From positions 2,976,001-3,040,000 of the forward strand of contig NZ_CP158687.1 of assembly GCF_040580765.1 (NCBI RefSeq): a stretch of DNA of 64,000 bases. The letters are read 5' to 3'. The stretch is from Lentibacter algarum (GTDB taxonomy: Bacteria > Pseudomonadota > Alphaproteobacteria > Rhodobacterales > Rhodobacteraceae). Positions within the stretch are counted from its first letter, which is position 1; each line of letters starts with the position of its first letter. Below the pieces are notes generated by a model, which had not been told where the DNA came from, did no database searches, and saw only the letters and a list, made by a program, of their open reading frames with translations. The position numbers and the translations under genes were made by a program. Positions 25,403 to 33,608 of the stretch are shown here, piece after piece.

Positions 25403-27047
25403 CGACGGGCTTTTTCATGTCGCGGTCTAGATATTCATATTTGATACCAAAGCCGATTTCTTCCAAAGCTGGAGCAAGCACCTCATTCAGGTGAGCTTCA
25501 ATGCTCTGCTTGTAGTGAACCGTTTGGAGCATACCTCGCTCTGGATGAGCATCGGGGTGGTAAAACGCGTGTGCTGATCCCTGCCCGCCCCAAGCGAACT
25601 TTTTCTTTTTCCAGCCCAAACGGTCAAAGCTGTATTTCGCAGCATTCGGATTGCGATGCGCAAAATACGAAAGCAGCTTGTTTGCATATCTTACGGGGAC
25701 GAACCTTATTTTATGTTCCTCCAGGAACTCCCCAAGCATTTCTTCAACAACGTCAGGTGCCAATGCACTTATTTCTCGCATGACCTCCGTGGCCAGCTCA
25801 TTCACATTCAACGAATATGGATTGAAATTCTCAGCTTGAGGTCGACGCAACAGGGCCCGATACAATTCAGCAATGCCCTTATCAGACGCATAAGCATACT
25901 TTACTTCAGCAACCAGCTTCACAAAATCATCATATGCAGCGCCACCAGCAGCATAACCTTCGTGATCCAAGTGGATGATGTAAAACCGACGATCACCAGC
26001 TTCAAGCCAAATGGGTTTGTGGTTCGTCGTCAATATGAAGCAACATCTATGGTCTATCGGCTCAATATCTTTGTTTTTGCCCTCAGCCATCGTTTGGCGT
26101 TCAGAGATCAAAGTTTTCAGCTTGTTCCCATCATCAGAGTTCTGCGCAACTTTTACCTCCTCCGCATAAATCAGTTTCTTCAACAAGATTGGCTTATTGA
26201 ACCTATCGATAATCGGCTTAATGCCTTGCTGTTCCGAGGAATTCTCTTCGCCAAAAAGCTGCTTCACAATGGAAGCAAGTGTTGATTTCCCTGTTCCATG
26301 ACGTTCAGAGAACAGAAATATTGCCCAGGACGGTTTGTCCGCTTCGTTTTGCAAGCACCACGAAAGCCAATCAAGAAACACTTCTTTTTCAGAGGTGTTT
26401 TTGAAGATGAAGTTGAGGAAGCGGTCAAAGACTTTCATGTTTGGTTCTATGTTGCGTAATTTGCGAAACGCTGGCTCGATCCACGCGTTCACGGCATACA
26501 TCCCACCATCAAACGTCAACCTTGCAGTCTTACCAGGAACAGATTCCACCACACCGTTCCAGACAGGAATTGTCATACCAGGCTCTGCAGTGGGGTTATT
26601 TGTGAGAGCATCCATCAGTGCCTTGAGCTTTTCAGGCCCAATTTCAAAGCTTGGAAAGCTTGCTCGCACCCTAGCGAACACAACCATCGCAAGGTCTGCA
26701 CGCGTTATTGATTTATCTAGCTTGCCCAGCTCAAAGAACACCATTTCCCGGCGCACAAATTGCGATGACAAATACTTCAGAACCTCAATATCCGAGGGGA
26801 TGATTGCGTCACCCTCCTCATCAACAGGAACAAAGACTTCATGATCCGCAAAGGGATAACTTCCCAAGCCTTGCTCATAAATCCGCTCCAGCTCCAGAAA
26901 CTCAGGGCTTTCACTGGCCAAATCTAGGGCCATATTCTCGATTTCTTCGTCAGTGTATTGGCGGCCAAGTGTCTTTTGGATCGCATCGCGAACGATGTTA
27001 TCGTCAAGATCGACAAGGCTGGAGTTTTTTTTGTCATTCTTGGGCAT
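25386..27047 (-). CDS. SF3/D5-type primase-helicase-like ATPase
   Basis: A 553-residue protein. Walker A is FSERHGTGKSTLASIV at about residues 247-262; a Walker B-like LLKKLIYAEEVKV and motif C CCFILTTNHKP follow, then GDRRFYIIHLD. This is the arrangement of virus and plasmid superfamily 3 helicases with DUF5906-like cores. The N-terminal 200 residues lack an obvious primase motif. Start choice is uncertain: ATG at 27047 (MPKNDKKN) or further upstream at 27074. It probably unwinds DNA for replication of the excised element; in copy B a polymerase-like gene occupies this slot instead. Confidence 0.85.
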   Translation of the reverse strand: MPKNDKKNSSLVDLDDNIVRDAIQKTLGRQYTDEEIENMALDLASESPEFLELERIYEQGLGSYPFADHEVFVPVDEEGDAIIPSDIEVLKYLSSQFVRREMVFFELGKLDKSITRADLAMVVFARVRASFPSFEIGPEKLKALMDALTNNPTAEPGMTIPVWNGVVESVPGKTARLTFDGGMYAVNAWIEPAFRKLRNIEPNMKVFDRFLNFIFKNTSEKEVFLDWLSWCLQNEADKPSWAIFLFSERHGTGKSTLASIVKQLFGEENSSEQQGIKPIIDRFNKPILLKKLIYAEEVKVAQNSDDGNKLKTLISERQTMAEGKNKDIEPIDHRCCFILTTNHKPIWLEAGDRRFYIIHLDHEGYAAGGAAYDDFVKLVAEVKYAYASDKGIAELYRALLRRPQAENFNPYSLNVNELATEVMREISALAPDVVEEMLGEFLEEHKIRFVPVRYANKLLSYFAHRNPNAAKYSFDRLGWKKKKFAWGGQGSAHAFYHPDAHPERGMLQTVHYKQSIEAHLNEVLAPALEEIGFGIKYEYLDRDMKKPVDDAPF

Positions 27048-27162
27048 GCAGCATTTATCCTTTGTTGCGACCATACGTTGCACAAAGCAAAATTCCACCA
27101 CAACTCGTTAACTGCCTTATAACGCAAAACCCCCACTGCTGCGTACAGTGAGGGCTATGTTC

Positions 27163-27753
27163 CTAGAACATATCATCGTCATGGTGTGGCACTGCATGGA
27201 AGCCATTGTTTCCCTGACCTTTGCAGGGAGACCGGTAGCCCTTAAGCCAATCAGTCATCTCAAATTCTATATCCTGCCAGTCGTGCTCGTAACTGGGCAT
27301 ATATTCATTGAAGCAAGAAGCTGCGCCTTTTCTGGGGCCTGACGCTGACAGCAAAGCCTGGATCACCTCATCAGGTAGATGCCATTGATGATGCAGACTG
27401 CTGAGGATCACATGGCAGGTAGAAGCGTCAGTGTCCGTGACAATATGGGCGTTGTCAGCCGTAGCATTGTTGTCACCTTTCAGATGCACACGGTGCACAA
27501 GGGAATGCGGAGACGCCGCCAAGACATCTGCCACAATCTCAAAGTGGTCAGTCATGTTCTGATGGCTTCTGCTGTGTTGGTTTTCATAGGCGGTACGGTA
27601 TCGCTTGGGACACTCACCGTAATACTCGACACGCTGTGCATGGGTGATGTGGAAGGACAACTTGAAGCGGCCCGAGGTAAAGACCTGCAGGCTGTAACCC
27701 TGATAGGTTTCCAGCGCGTCCTGTGAGAGCTTTTGGTCAAAATATTTGGTCAT
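27163..27753 (-). CDS. hypothetical protein of cargo A, about 196 aa
   Basis: Not recognised. It is a soluble protein rich in His and Tyr, with TYQGYSLQVFTSGRFKLSFH, GECPKRYRTAYENQHSRSHQ, HDWQDIEFEMTDWLKGY and a His/Asp-rich C-terminus ending HHDDDMF. ATG at 27753 is the internal start; the frame is open to 27774. It precedes the helicase gene by about 115 bases in the same orientation. No catalytic pattern is visible. Confidence 0.6.
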   Translation of the reverse strand: MTKYFDQKLSQDALETYQGYSLQVFTSGRFKLSFHITHAQRVEYYGECPKRYRTAYENQHSRSHQNMTDHFEIVADVLAASPHSLVHRVHLKGDNNATADNAHIVTDTDASTCHVILSSLHHQWHLPDEVIQALLSASGPRKGAASCFNEYMPSYEHDWQDIEFEMTDWLKGYRSPCKGQGNNGFHAVPHHDDDMF

Positions 27754-27968
27754 GTTGGTAATCATCTTTCTCAATACAAAAGCACCCCAGGCGCTAACCT
27801 GAGGTGGGGTAATGGATAAGGTTCAAAAGGTAAGGATTAAGGGATAAGTCGTAATATGTAATATATAAATCATAAGGGTTTGGGAGCTCCAAACACCTGT
27901 TTTTTCTAATCCCAAAAACAAACAATACAGCTATGTATTATTCATAAATGTCGGCTTTCTTTTTGCCT

Positions 27969-28052
27969 TTAACGCCTTAGGCTTACAGTGATGCAAAACA
28001 CTTCAGCCTGCTCTTCCGTTTTGCCGCAAAAAATATCCTGCGGCTCTGTCAT
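27969..28052 (-). pseudogene. nine-codon stub of the slot gene, copy A
   Basis: Starts with ATG overlapping the stop of integrase 2 (ATGA at 28049-28052) and reads MTEPQDIFC, the same nine residues that open the polymerase-like gene in copy B. It then runs into unrelated sequence and stops after 27 codons. The homology break is at 28025/28026. It marks where the copy A cargo replaced, or was replaced by, the polymerase-like gene. Confidence 0.75.
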
Positions 28053-29356
28053 TGCCACACCTTCTCCAGGTTCTCCCGCATGACCTCCAGCGCATAGCCT
28101 GAGCCGTAGTTGGCGGCGACTGTGTTGGTACTGTGCCCAAGGATGGCAAGCGAGATGGCCTCTGGACAGCCTGTGTTTCTGAGCTTGTCCTTCATACGGT
28201 GGCGCAGCGAGTGCATGGTCAGCTTCTTGTCAGTGATGACGGTGCGAAGGCGCTTCATCAGCATCGCCGAGCAGCTGTCAGCCCCTCGCTCCTTGGCGTA
28301 ACGGGCAAACAGCGGTGCCTCTGGGTCTTGCGCGTTGTTCTGGAAGAGCTTGCCGACCGCTGTCACAGCTTCTGCTGAGAGTGGCACAGAGCGCTGCGAG
28401 TTGGTGGTCTTCAGGCCCCTCCAAGGGGTGGGGCTTATGTGCAGGCACTTGGCCACGAGGTCACAGTCTTTGATCCTCAGGCCAGATACCTCTGACACCC
28501 GTGCTCCTGTATCCCTCAACGTGACATACAGAGCCCAGGCTGTATTATCTCCCGAGAAGGCTGGTTCAAGGAGGGTGAGTTGAGTGTCTGTCAGGGGAAG
28601 TCTGTCGTGCTTGCTGGCCCCTGCCCCTTTGATCTTGAGGTTCGTGAACACATTCGGGAGGGTCAGTGCATGTTCCACAATCACATGGTTGATGGCTGTG
28701 CGCACAACTCCCAGCATTCTCACGGCACTGTTGGCGGAGACCCTACTCAGCAAGTGGTCCCGCAACTCGTTGGCATCCTGTCGAGTGATGTCCGTCAGAG
28801 GCGTATGCTTGAGCTTTTGCCTGCCGAAGACAGCCTGCATATCTGTGCGCAACCGCTCCACCCGCTGGCCGATCTCTCTGGCGGCCTTGGGTGTGTCTGA
28901 CTTGTAAGCCACATACTCTTGCAGGGCCTTCTCCAGCGTCATGGTATCTGGCTTCAAGCGACCCGAGTAGACCTGCTGCACCACCTCCGCAGGCATCTTC
29001 TGTTTGTGCAGCGCTTTGCCAAGCTCATTCAGCGCATCCTCAATCGGGGAGTACTCAGGTACAGCCTCTGCAAGCACAAGCTCTGCCACCTCATCCCCAA
29101 GTGCGCCTCGGATAAGCTCCACACTGCGCTCTCGTGCAGACTTGTTCGTCTCGTCATTCAGCAAAGCCTCAACACGGGCGTGCACCAAGGGCAGCGACTG
29201 CATGGCCTCACGGTAGCTGTCTCCCAGCTGGCGATACAGCGTGTCCTTCCCAATCAGGGCTCGCAGGTGCTTTGGCACGTTGCGCTTATATCGGAAGCTG
29301 CCATTGGCACGGCGGAACACATAGCGGGGAAGGTTTATCGGCATCTCGTCATTCAT
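28049..29356 (-). CDS. tyrosine integrase 2, copy A
   Basis: A 435-residue tyrosine recombinase. A DUF6538-like N-terminus (YVFRRANGSFRYKRNVPKHL) and a SAM-like core-binding domain precede the catalytic domain, with Arg in DTGARVSEVSGL, His-x2-Arg in MHSLRHRMKDK, His in LGHSTNTVAANYG, and the nucleophilic Tyr in NYGSGYALEV. ATG at 29356 (MNDEMPINL) fits relatives; the longer frame to 29485 runs into leader sequence. It ends in ATGA with the slot gene. Its leader holds arm-type repeats and the tRNA-Leu core, so this is the enzyme that integrates into tRNA-Leu. Confidence 0.9.
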   Translation of the reverse strand: MNDEMPINLPRYVFRRANGSFRYKRNVPKHLRALIGKDTLYRQLGDSYREAMQSLPLVHARVEALLNDETNKSARERSVELIRGALGDEVAELVLAEAVPEYSPIEDALNELGKALHKQKMPAEVVQQVYSGRLKPDTMTLEKALQEYVAYKSDTPKAAREIGQRVERLRTDMQAVFGRQKLKHTPLTDITRQDANELRDHLLSRVSANSAVRMLGVVRTAINHVIVEHALTLPNVFTNLKIKGAGASKHDRLPLTDTQLTLLEPAFSGDNTAWALYVTLRDTGARVSEVSGLRIKDCDLVAKCLHISPTPWRGLKTTNSQRSVPLSAEAVTAVGKLFQNNAQDPEAPLFARYAKERGADSCSAMLMKRLRTVITDKKLTMHSLRHRMKDKLRNTGCPEAISLAILGHSTNTVAANYGSGYALEVMRENLEKVWQ

Positions 29357-29441
29357 GTTCAGGACTGTGTTCCCCAAACCTGACCAAGTGCAACCCAAAC
29401 AGACCGTCCAGGACTGACAAATCCCGCCCCAAACTCGACAA

Positions 29442-29474
29442 AGTGGTCCCAAAAGCGGTCCCGAAAGTGGTCCT
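29442..29474. promoter_or_regulatory. arm-type integrase sites, copy A right end
   Basis: Three nonamers at exact 12-base steps: AGTGGTCCC 29442-29450, AGCGGTCCC 29454-29462, AGTGGTCCT 29466-29474. They lie about 55 bases inside the tRNA core, as integrase arm sites do. Confidence 0.6.
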
Positions 29475-29529
29475 ATGCAGGCCACAGCATCAACGTTTGC
29501 TAGGTTTTATCGGAAAAACGACTGGTTAT

Positions 29530-29547
29530 TGGTGCCCAGGAGAGGAC
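29530..29547. other. att core between copies A and B
   Basis: TGGTGCCCAGGAGAGGAC is identical to the 3' end of tRNA-Leu including CCA (39211-39228). It is the right end of copy A and the left end of copy B. The first base beyond it (29548) no longer matches the tRNA. Confidence 0.85.
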
Positions 29548-29606
29548 GTCGTACTTCCGCGATTGATGTTGCTTTGCAGGGACTTAGCGTCAGCGCAAAA
29601 CTCAGA

Positions 29607-29627
29607 AGTGGTCCCGAAAGCGGTCCC
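29607..29627. promoter_or_regulatory. arm-type integrase sites, copy B left end
   Basis: AGTGGTCCC at 29607-29615 and AGCGGTCCC at 29619-29627, again exactly 12 bases apart and in the same orientation as the right-end set, 60 bases inside the core. Confidence 0.6.
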
Positions 29628-29793
29628 ATTTATACATTAAGTCAGAGTGACGATTTGTGGCTTGCACCCAAAGCTGGGCGGGTTGGCAGGTCTGCTTCCG
29701 GCCCTTAGCAGCCGTTCGCGCCTGTTGCGGCGAAGGTCTGGAAAGAGCCCTCTTTACCGATTTTCTGCAACGCGGCTAATGTCCGCTTCCAAG

Positions 29794-29825
29794 AAGTGGC
29801 CCCCGCCATCCGGCAGAGGCCACTT
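29794..29825 (-). terminator. stem-loop after the metal module
   Basis: Perfect 8-base inverted repeat AAGTGGCC (29794-29801) / GGCCACTT (29818-29825) just downstream of the leftward anchor-protein gene. There is no T-run on the expected side, so termination is only probable. Confidence 0.4.
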
Positions 29826-29830
29826 GGTTC

Positions 29831-30466
29831 TTATGGCAGCTTCATTTCGCTGTAGTCGCCACGGACAAAGAGCGTGATCGTCACGTCCTGCCCGTCGCGG
29901 TTACGCCAGAACCAACCGTGGTTTCCGGTGAAGGCGGCAGTCAACACACCTTCGTCGCCTACGACCGCACGGCCTTTTTCATAGCTGATGTTTTCGCCGC
30001 CACCATCACCGTGCAGGTCATAATTGACGACGCCGTTTTCAGCGACGAACATATATTCAACCTCCGCGCCTTCCTCCATGACCAGCTTGACCTCGATCCC
30101 TTCGCCGGGTGTCAGGGTCACGCTGAATTGGTCGGTCCATTCCGAGTCTGCCGTCTGGGCATGTGCTGCACCGACAAAGAAGCTGAAGAAACCGCCTCCA
30201 AGGCTGGACTGCTCTTCAATGGCTCCACTGTTCTGAAGTTCCAGCAGGCGGTCGGCCTCGGCTTCTTCCGCAAGCTGGACCTTGATTTCGCCCATTTCGG
30301 CCAGTCCTACGGCCTTGCCGATGCCGGTGGGGTCGATCCCGTATTCCGATGGCAGGACCACTGTGACCAGAATGACCACGGCCGCAACAGCGGCAAGGAT
30401 GGTCGATTTGATGAGTTGTGCCGATGTTGGCAGCTCGTCGAGGTTGGGTTTGTTTCCGTTGTGCAT
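29831..30466 (-). CDS. membrane-anchored periplasmic protein of metal module
   Basis: A 211-residue protein with one N-terminal membrane helix (STILAAVAAVVILVTVVLP) after a short cytoplasmic tail, then an acidic periplasmic part. A second hydrophobic stretch GGGFFSFFVGAAHAQ is followed by a beta-rich domain (SVTLTPGEGIEVKLVMEEGA, FTGNHGWFWRNRDGQDV). Proteins of this shape are annotated as transmembrane anchor proteins next to HupE/UreJ genes in Rhodobacteraceae. It follows the HupE/UreJ gene by 19 bases in the same orientation. The GNHGWFW block, with His and aromatic residues, could bind a metal or sit near the membrane. Confidence 0.7.
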   Translation of the reverse strand: MHNGNKPNLDELPTSAQLIKSTILAAVAAVVILVTVVLPSEYGIDPTGIGKAVGLAEMGEIKVQLAEEAEADRLLELQNSGAIEEQSSLGGGFFSFFVGAAHAQTADSEWTDQFSVTLTPGEGIEVKLVMEEGAEVEYMFVAENGVVNYDLHGDGGGENISYEKGRAVVGDEGVLTAAFTGNHGWFWRNRDGQDVTITLFVRGDYSEMKLP

Positions 30467-30485
30467 TTTATATTCTCCTAAGTGT

Positions 30486-31220
30486 TCAAGCGACGAAATA
30501 GCCGGTCATCTGATATCCGATCAGAATGAACCCGGCCGACATCATCACGACGTTTGCGGTGTAGGCATGTTTCCAGAAGCTGGCCTGCTTGCGCCAATAC
30601 CCCATGACGATCAGGATCATTGCGAGCGCGATCAGTTGGCCGATCTCGACTCCCACATTGAAGGCCAGTAGGTTGGGGATCAGGCCGTCTTGGGCGATCT
30701 CATATTCAAGGATTTTGGTCGCAAGCCCCAGTCCGTGGAAAAAGCCGAAGATCAGCGTCGCGGCCTTGGTATTGGGCTGGAATCCAAACCACCGCTGATA
30801 GGCCCCCAGATTGTCCAGCGCCTTGTAGACAACCGAGAGGCCGATGATGGCGTCGATCAGGTAGGCGCTGACGTTCCAACCGAAATAGACGCCAGCCAGC
30901 ATGGTGGTGGAATGGCCGATGGCAAACAGGCTGACATAGATAGCGACATGCTTCATCTTGTAGAGGAAGAAGACGACGCCAAAGAGGAACAGCAAATGGT
31001 CGTATCCCGTGACCATATGTTTGGCCCCCAGATACATGAAGGGGATCAGCTTCTTGCCGCTGACCTCCTGAATATAGCCCTTGTCGCCTTCTGTGACGGC
31101 ATGGGCAAAGGCGGTTGAGGCAAAGGCCAGCAAGGCCAGTGCGATCATCGCCATAAGGATCAGGGGCTGACGCATGGGATGCGCTGCAACCACCGACCCG
31201 AAGGTTCGGTTGTGTTTCAT
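30486..31220 (-). CDS. HupE/UreJ-family membrane protein
   Basis: A 244-residue protein with a signal-like first helix and about six membrane segments. Family signatures are HMVTGYDHLLFLFGVVFFL, the AIGHSTTMLAG block and FGFFHGLGLATKILE. HupE and UreJ relatives import nickel or other divalent metals for hydrogenase and urease. Here there is no such enzyme nearby, but there is an RcnR-like regulator, a His-rich periplasmic protein and a His-tailed MFS transporter, so nickel/cobalt homeostasis is the best guess. Confidence 0.85.
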   Translation of the reverse strand: MKHNRTFGSVVAAHPMRQPLILMAMIALALLAFASTAFAHAVTEGDKGYIQEVSGKKLIPFMYLGAKHMVTGYDHLLFLFGVVFFLYKMKHVAIYVSLFAIGHSTTMLAGVYFGWNVSAYLIDAIIGLSVVYKALDNLGAYQRWFGFQPNTKAATLIFGFFHGLGLATKILEYEIAQDGLIPNLLAFNVGVEIGQLIALAMILIVMGYWRKQASFWKHAYTANVVMMSAGFILIGYQMTGYFVA

Positions 31221-31274
31221 TTATAGAATTCCGCTTTATTGAGGTTTTGGGTTCGAGTGCCGTTTGGCGCGACC

Positions 31275-31634
31275 TCAGGTACGCGGTGGTCGGTCCAGAT
31301 CGAAGGCCCTGCGATCCGACAATGCGATCTCTGCCATGGACCAATTAGTGCGTGCAGGGGTGATGAACCCTGTGCTTCGTTTGGGCGGCAGCAAGGCTAC
31401 GTTGTGGTCGTGGTCGGCCATTTCATGCGCGTGGCCCTGATAGGCGTGAATCACATCCACAATGTCTTCATGGACATGGCCGTGATCTTCGATCTCGGAC
31501 TGATGCTGGGTCATGATCTCCGCGATTTTGGCAAGATCATTCGACTGACTTTGCGCATTCGACGACAGCACAATTCCCACCGCCAAAGCGATTGTCAATG
31601 CAAAGCGCAGGAATGATATCGTCTGTCGTTCCAT
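31275..31634 (-). CDS. small His-rich periplasmic protein
   Basis: About 119 residues with a signal peptide (FLRFALTIALAVGIVLSSNA) and a His-rich middle: HQSEIEDHGHVHEDIVDVIH, GHAHEMADHDH. This spacing of His and Asp suits binding of Ni, Co, Zn or Cu in the periplasm. ATG at 31634 gives a typical signal peptide; a GTG at 31655 is possible. It is divergent from the RcnR-like gene, across a G-tract operator, and leads the leftward genes for the HupE/UreJ and anchor proteins. Confidence 0.7.
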   Translation of the reverse strand: MERQTISFLRFALTIALAVGIVLSSNAQSQSNDLAKIAEIMTQHQSEIEDHGHVHEDIVDVIHAYQGHAHEMADHDHNVALLPPKRSTGFITPARTNWSMAEIALSDRRAFDLDRPPRT

Positions 31635-31668
31635 CTGCCCGTTTCCGCAGGTCACAGCCCGCTTGCTC

Positions 31669-31687
31669 TATCCTCCTAGGGGGGATA
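31669..31687. promoter_or_regulatory. candidate RcnR/DmeR operator
   Basis: TATCCTCCTAGGGGGGATA is an imperfect palindrome with a six-G tract, like the G-tract operators of RcnR/DmeR metal regulators. It sits in the 63-base gap between the divergent His-rich protein and regulator genes, where it could control both. Confidence 0.6.
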
Positions 31688-31697
31688 ATCGTTGTTT

Positions 31698-31976
31698 ATG
31701 ACAAAACACACCCAACATGCAACCCATCCAGCCATCGTCAAGCGGCTGAAACGTGCCGACGGGCATCTTCTGAGCGTGATAGAGATGATCGAGGCGCAGC
31801 GCCCTTGCGCCGACATCGCCCAGCAGCTCCATGCCGTCGAAAAGGCTATCACCCAAGCCAAGCGCACCCTGATTCAGGACCATATCGACCATTGCCTTGA
31901 TGCGGCTATGGCTGGCGCGGGCGGTGAAGGAACGCCTGCAACGGCGCAGTTCAAGGCCATCACCAAGTATCTCTGA
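31698..31976 (+). CDS. metal-responsive repressor of the CsoR/RcnR/FrmR family
   Basis: A 92-residue all-helical regulator. KRLKRADGHLLSVIEMIEAQ begins the DUF156 fold. Candidate metal ligands are the Cys in QRPCADIAQQLHAVEKA, the His in the same block, and the His-rich N-terminus MTKHTQHATHPAI. The additional His and Cys in IQDHIDHCLDAAMAG suit a Ni/Co or formaldehyde sensor; the His-rich N-terminus and neighbours favour Ni/Co. ATG at 31698 is chosen over an upstream TTG. The MFS gene follows after nine bases. Confidence 0.85.
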   Translation: MTKHTQHATHPAIVKRLKRADGHLLSVIEMIEAQRPCADIAQQLHAVEKAITQAKRTLIQDHIDHCLDAAMAGAGGEGTPATAQFKAITKYL

Positions 31977-31985
31977 GGTTTCTAT

Positions 31986-33326
31986 ATGCTTTCCGTCCTT
32001 GCTAACCGCACCTACCGCCATCTCTTTCTGGCCCAGATAGTTGCCCTTCTGGGAACGGGTCTGGCCACTGTGGCGCTCGGCCTGCTTGCATTTGATCTCG
32101 CTGAGGAACGCGCAGCGCTGGTGCTCGGAACGGTCTTCACGATCAAGATGGTGGCCTATGTCGGCATCGCCCCCATTGCCGGTGCTTTTGCCAACCGCTG
32201 GCCACGCCGCACCATGCTTGTCAGCCTCGATCTGATCCGCGCCGCCGTGGCGCTTTGCCTGCCGTTCGTCAGCGAAGTCTGGCAGGTCTACGTCCTGATC
32301 TTCGTGCTGCAATCCGCATCTGCCGCGTTCACGCCGACATTTCAGGCGACGATTCCGGATATCCTACCTGAAGAAGAGCGCTACACTCGCGCACTGTCCC
32401 TGTCGCGGCTGGCCTATGATCTGGAAAATATAATCAGCCCGATGCTGGCCGCGATCCTGCTGGCCTTTGTCAGCTATCAAGCGTTGTTCTTCGGGACTGT
32501 CATCGGCTTTGTCGGCTCTGCTCTGCTCGTGGTTTCCGTGTTGCTGCCCAGCCCGCAGGAAACGGCGCAGCGCGGGATTTATGACCGCACAACGCGAGGA
32601 CTCCGAATCTATCTTGCTACACCGCGCCTGCGCGGGCTTCTGTCCCTGAACCTCGCCGCAGCGGCGGCAGGCGCAATGGTTCTGGTCAATACTGTCGTGC
32701 TGGTGCGTTCAGATCTGGGCTTAGATAATACGCAGGTCGCCATAGCGCTTGGCGCATTCGGAGGCGGTTCCATGCTTGCCGCCCTCATATTGCCACGCCT
32801 TCTGGACAACCGGCCCGACCGACCCGTGATGATCTTTGGTGCTGCTGTGCTGGTCGTCACTCTTCTTGGTCTGGCCGCACTGACGGTGATCAACGGCGTA
32901 GGGTGGTATCCGCTCTTGGCAGGGTGGTTGGTGATTGGGGTGGGTTATTCGACGGTCCTGACCCCATCCGGACGACTGCTCAAACGCTCCGCACATGCCG
33001 AAGACAGAACCGCCGTCTACGCCGCACAGTTTGCCCTGTCCCATGCCTGCTGGCTGGTCGCCTATCCCTTGGCCGGGTGGTTGATTACTGAATTTGATGC
33101 AGTAACGGCGCTTGCTGTATTGGCCTTTCTGGCCGCAACCGGAATGGCAGGAGGCGTTATCCTCTGGCCGCGTGATGATGCAGGGGTTGTTGAACATACC
33201 CACGATGATCTGCCAGTGGATCATCCCCATCTGCAGGACGGGCGCTCCCACAGCCATCCAATAGTTATCGACGATTATCACCCGCATTGGCCGCGTTTGA
33301 AGGAACCTGAAAACCACCAAGGCTAA
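31986..33326 (+). CDS. MFS transporter with His-rich C-terminal tail
   Basis: A 446-residue major-facilitator protein with about 12 membrane helices (starts LANRTYRHLFLAQIVALLGT; the loop NRWPRRTMLVSLDLIRAA after helix 2 is the MFS signature position). The cytoplasmic tail after the last helix is packed with His (VEHTHDDLPVDHPHL, GRSHSHPIVIDDYHPHWP). Such tails in metal exporters bind the ion. Co-transcribed with the RcnR-like repressor, it is most likely a nickel/cobalt exporter of the NreB type. Confidence 0.85.
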   Translation: MLSVLANRTYRHLFLAQIVALLGTGLATVALGLLAFDLAEERAALVLGTVFTIKMVAYVGIAPIAGAFANRWPRRTMLVSLDLIRAAVALCLPFVSEVWQVYVLIFVLQSASAAFTPTFQATIPDILPEEERYTRALSLSRLAYDLENIISPMLAAILLAFVSYQALFFGTVIGFVGSALLVVSVLLPSPQETAQRGIYDRTTRGLRIYLATPRLRGLLSLNLAAAAAGAMVLVNTVVLVRSDLGLDNTQVAIALGAFGGGSMLAALILPRLLDNRPDRPVMIFGAAVLVVTLLGLAALTVINGVGWYPLLAGWLVIGVGYSTVLTPSGRLLKRSAHAEDRTAVYAAQFALSHACWLVAYPLAGWLITEFDAVTALAVLAFLAATGMAGGVILWPRDDAGVVEHTHDDLPVDHPHLQDGRSHSHPIVIDDYHPHWPRLKEPENHQG

Positions 33327-33608
33327 AACGTGTCAACGGGCGAGTGCCTTGAGCATTAAAGCAGCCTCCTGGGCAAAGGCATCGAAAGCTAGCTTCGTCC
33401 GCAAAGCAGACCTCGGAACAAATCGCAGCGAATGTCTGCATTCCGCCATTCCTGTAGAAATGTGCATGGCGCAGCATTTGTCACTTTGGGGTTTTCTTGC
33501 GTTCACTCCGATTGACACCAATATTCTCACCAGCTCAATTCTGCTCCCGAAAAAAAATCAGTCGCCATTTCCCCGCCCGACCACTCGCAATGAGCCGCCG
33601 GACGGGGG
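33327..33608. other. intergenic region with left limit of the copy B backbone
   Basis: No gene is credible. From 33449 the sequence equals that from 22580. Before this, the text (GCAGCGAATGTCTGCATTCC) resembles common roseobacter non-coding sequence. Confidence 0.5.

Larger units (their letters stand above)
25000..28025 (-). other. variable cargo slot, copy A
   Basis: 3,026 bp with no similarity visible to the 1,838 bp in the same slot of copy B, while both flanks match closely. It contains the HNH gene, the SF3-type helicase gene, an orphan gene and an AT-rich leader region. Codon use is less GC-rich than in the backbone, consistent with a different source. Confidence 0.8.
22580..29547 (-). 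mobile_element. two-integrase element, copy A
   Basis: A 6,968-bp unit whose ends match copy B. The left backbone (22580-24999) and right backbone (28026-29547) have exactly the same lengths as their copy B counterparts (33449-35868 and 37707-39228). Order: 71-aa ORF, integrase 1, 66-aa ORF, 76-aa membrane ORF, iteron-like array, variable cargo (HNH, SF3 helicase, orphan), integrase 2, arm-type repeats, 18-bp tRNA-Leu core. All genes point leftward. Its outer left attachment site was not found: the true element may extend left beyond 22580 or beyond the window. Confidence 0.8.
28026..29547. repeat. right backbone repeat, copy A (matches 37707-39228)
   Basis: 1,522 bp, the same length as its copy B counterpart, covering the stub start, integrase 2, its leader, the arm-type repeats and the tRNA-Leu core. 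Similarity begins abruptly at GCAAAAAATATCC on the cargo side and ends at the last base of the 18-bp core on the other side. Confidence 0.85.
29548..29830. other. left arm region of copy B
   Basis: About 280 bases without a gene, between the att core and the metal module. It holds the arm-type repeats (29607-29627) and a stem-loop (29794-29825). Confidence 0.6.

Noticed and set aside
27784..27816. Possible terminator (CACCCCAGG ... CCTGAGGTGGGG) in cargo A
   Set aside because: The stem is imperfect, has no T-run, and lies upstream of, not after, a gene.
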